This document shows, one piece after another, positions 25,270 to 25,491 of a stretch of 25,491 nt of DNA. Within the stretch, counting starts at the first letter, position 1; every line of letters begins with the position of its first letter. The notes under the pieces are model-generated. The model was not told the origin of the DNA. It saw only the letters and a list, made by a program, of their open reading frames with translations, and did no database searches. Source of the DNA: JANSYP01 sp038751255 (lineage in GTDB: Bacteria; Pseudomonadota; Alphaproteobacteria; Rhodobacterales; Rhodobacteraceae). The stretch spans positions 1 through 25,491 of the forward strand of contig JBCDGN010000054.1 of assembly GCA_038751255.1 (NCBI GenBank), in the 5' to 3' direction. The translations under genes and the position numbers were made by a program.

Positions 25270-25285
25270 AATGGCATGCCATTTT
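25270..25285. promoter_or_regulatory. Putative GntR operator 2 (copy of operator 1)
   Basis: AATGGCATGCCATTTT is identical to 9600-9615. The perfect palindrome spans 25270-25283 (AATGGCATGCCATT). On the minus strand a TTGACG -35-like hexamer (25293 to 25288) lies just upstream, so the palindrome falls in the spacer of a promoter for the SBP-permease-ATPase-amidohydrolase operon. Regulator binding is inferred. Confidence 0.7.
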
Positions 25286-25491
25286 ATCGTCAAAGGGATG
25301 CAAGCTTCAGAATGGAGGGCAACATGGAGAGCTCTTTTTCGAGTGCGCGTCAGTCGTCAAATCTGAACGCTGCCTGCTTAAGGGCGCGAATGCTGCCTTT
25401 TTGGACAAAGATCGCATCGTTACTCGATAGTGCAGAAAACTTAGCCCCCGAGTTCTGAGAGCCGACAATATTGGTCTACTCATTGCGCTGC

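Noticed and set aside
8792..25285. Recent horizontal island with integrase, tRNA attachment site or IS ends
   Set aside because: No integrase, transposase, direct repeat or tRNA was seen at either border; base composition of the genes resembles the leucine region.
25276..25458. Short plus-strand ORFs at the right edge
   Set aside because: They overlap the operator and promoter region, lack SD sequences and show no family features.

Overview
The window looks like a chromosomal segment of an alphaproteobacterium of the Rhodobacteraceae (Roseobacter-type). This rests on moderately GC-rich coding sequence, a split leucine gene set (leuC, HdeD-like gene, leuD, nuclease-like gene, leuB), the abundance of TRAP and ABC importers, and translations that read like roseobacter proteins. 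No rRNA, tRNA, CRISPR, IS element or prophage was recognised.

Left part (1-6674): a DUF2975 membrane protein is coupled to a small YozG-like Cro/C1 regulator behind an AT-rich promoter. A convergent SOUL-family heme-binding protein follows. Next to it is a short, strongly SD-preceded membrane ORF that has no obvious family. Then comes the leucine biosynthesis set leuC / HdeD-like / leuD / endonuclease-exonuclease-phosphatase-like / leuB, ending in a U-rich hairpin terminator. Hairpins sit between several of these genes, one of them with a start codon in its loop.

Middle (6675-8791): a drug/metabolite (EamA) exporter stands alone between two gene-poor stretches of about 0.5 and 0.6 kb.

Right part (8792-25283): a catabolic and uptake locus. 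A GntR/FCD regulator is followed by a 12-gene plus-strand operon: PotD/A/B/C-like ABC importer, PuuE-like hydrolase 1, amidase-signature enzyme, hydantoin/Asp-Glu racemase-like protein, PuuE-like hydrolase 2, TRAP transporter P-Q-M, and an M20 carbamoylase-like hydrolase. Nearly every junction is a 4-nt start/stop overlap. A convergent 4-gene minus-strand operon faces it: polar-amino-acid-type ABC importer SBP, permease and ATPase, then an AtzA/MTA-deaminase-type amidohydrolase. The two operons end 18 nt apart.

The key observation is that the promoter region of each operon carries the same perfect palindrome, sharing 16 bp (AATGGCATGCCATTTT) at 9600-9615 and 25270-25285. These two sites bracket the whole locus, and the GntR gene lies just outside the left one, so the locus reads as one regulon. 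The enzyme set (metal-independent allantoinase-type hydrolases, racemase-like protein, carbamoylase, amidase, ring deaminase) suggests stepwise import and hydrolysis of a cyclic ureide, hydantoin or similar N-heterocycle to free amino acid, ammonia and CO2. The true substrate cannot be read from sequence. Several enzymes have unusual active sites: the racemase-like protein lacks both canonical cysteines, and the amidohydrolase has Gln where a catalytic Glu is usual. Standard annotations may therefore mislead here.
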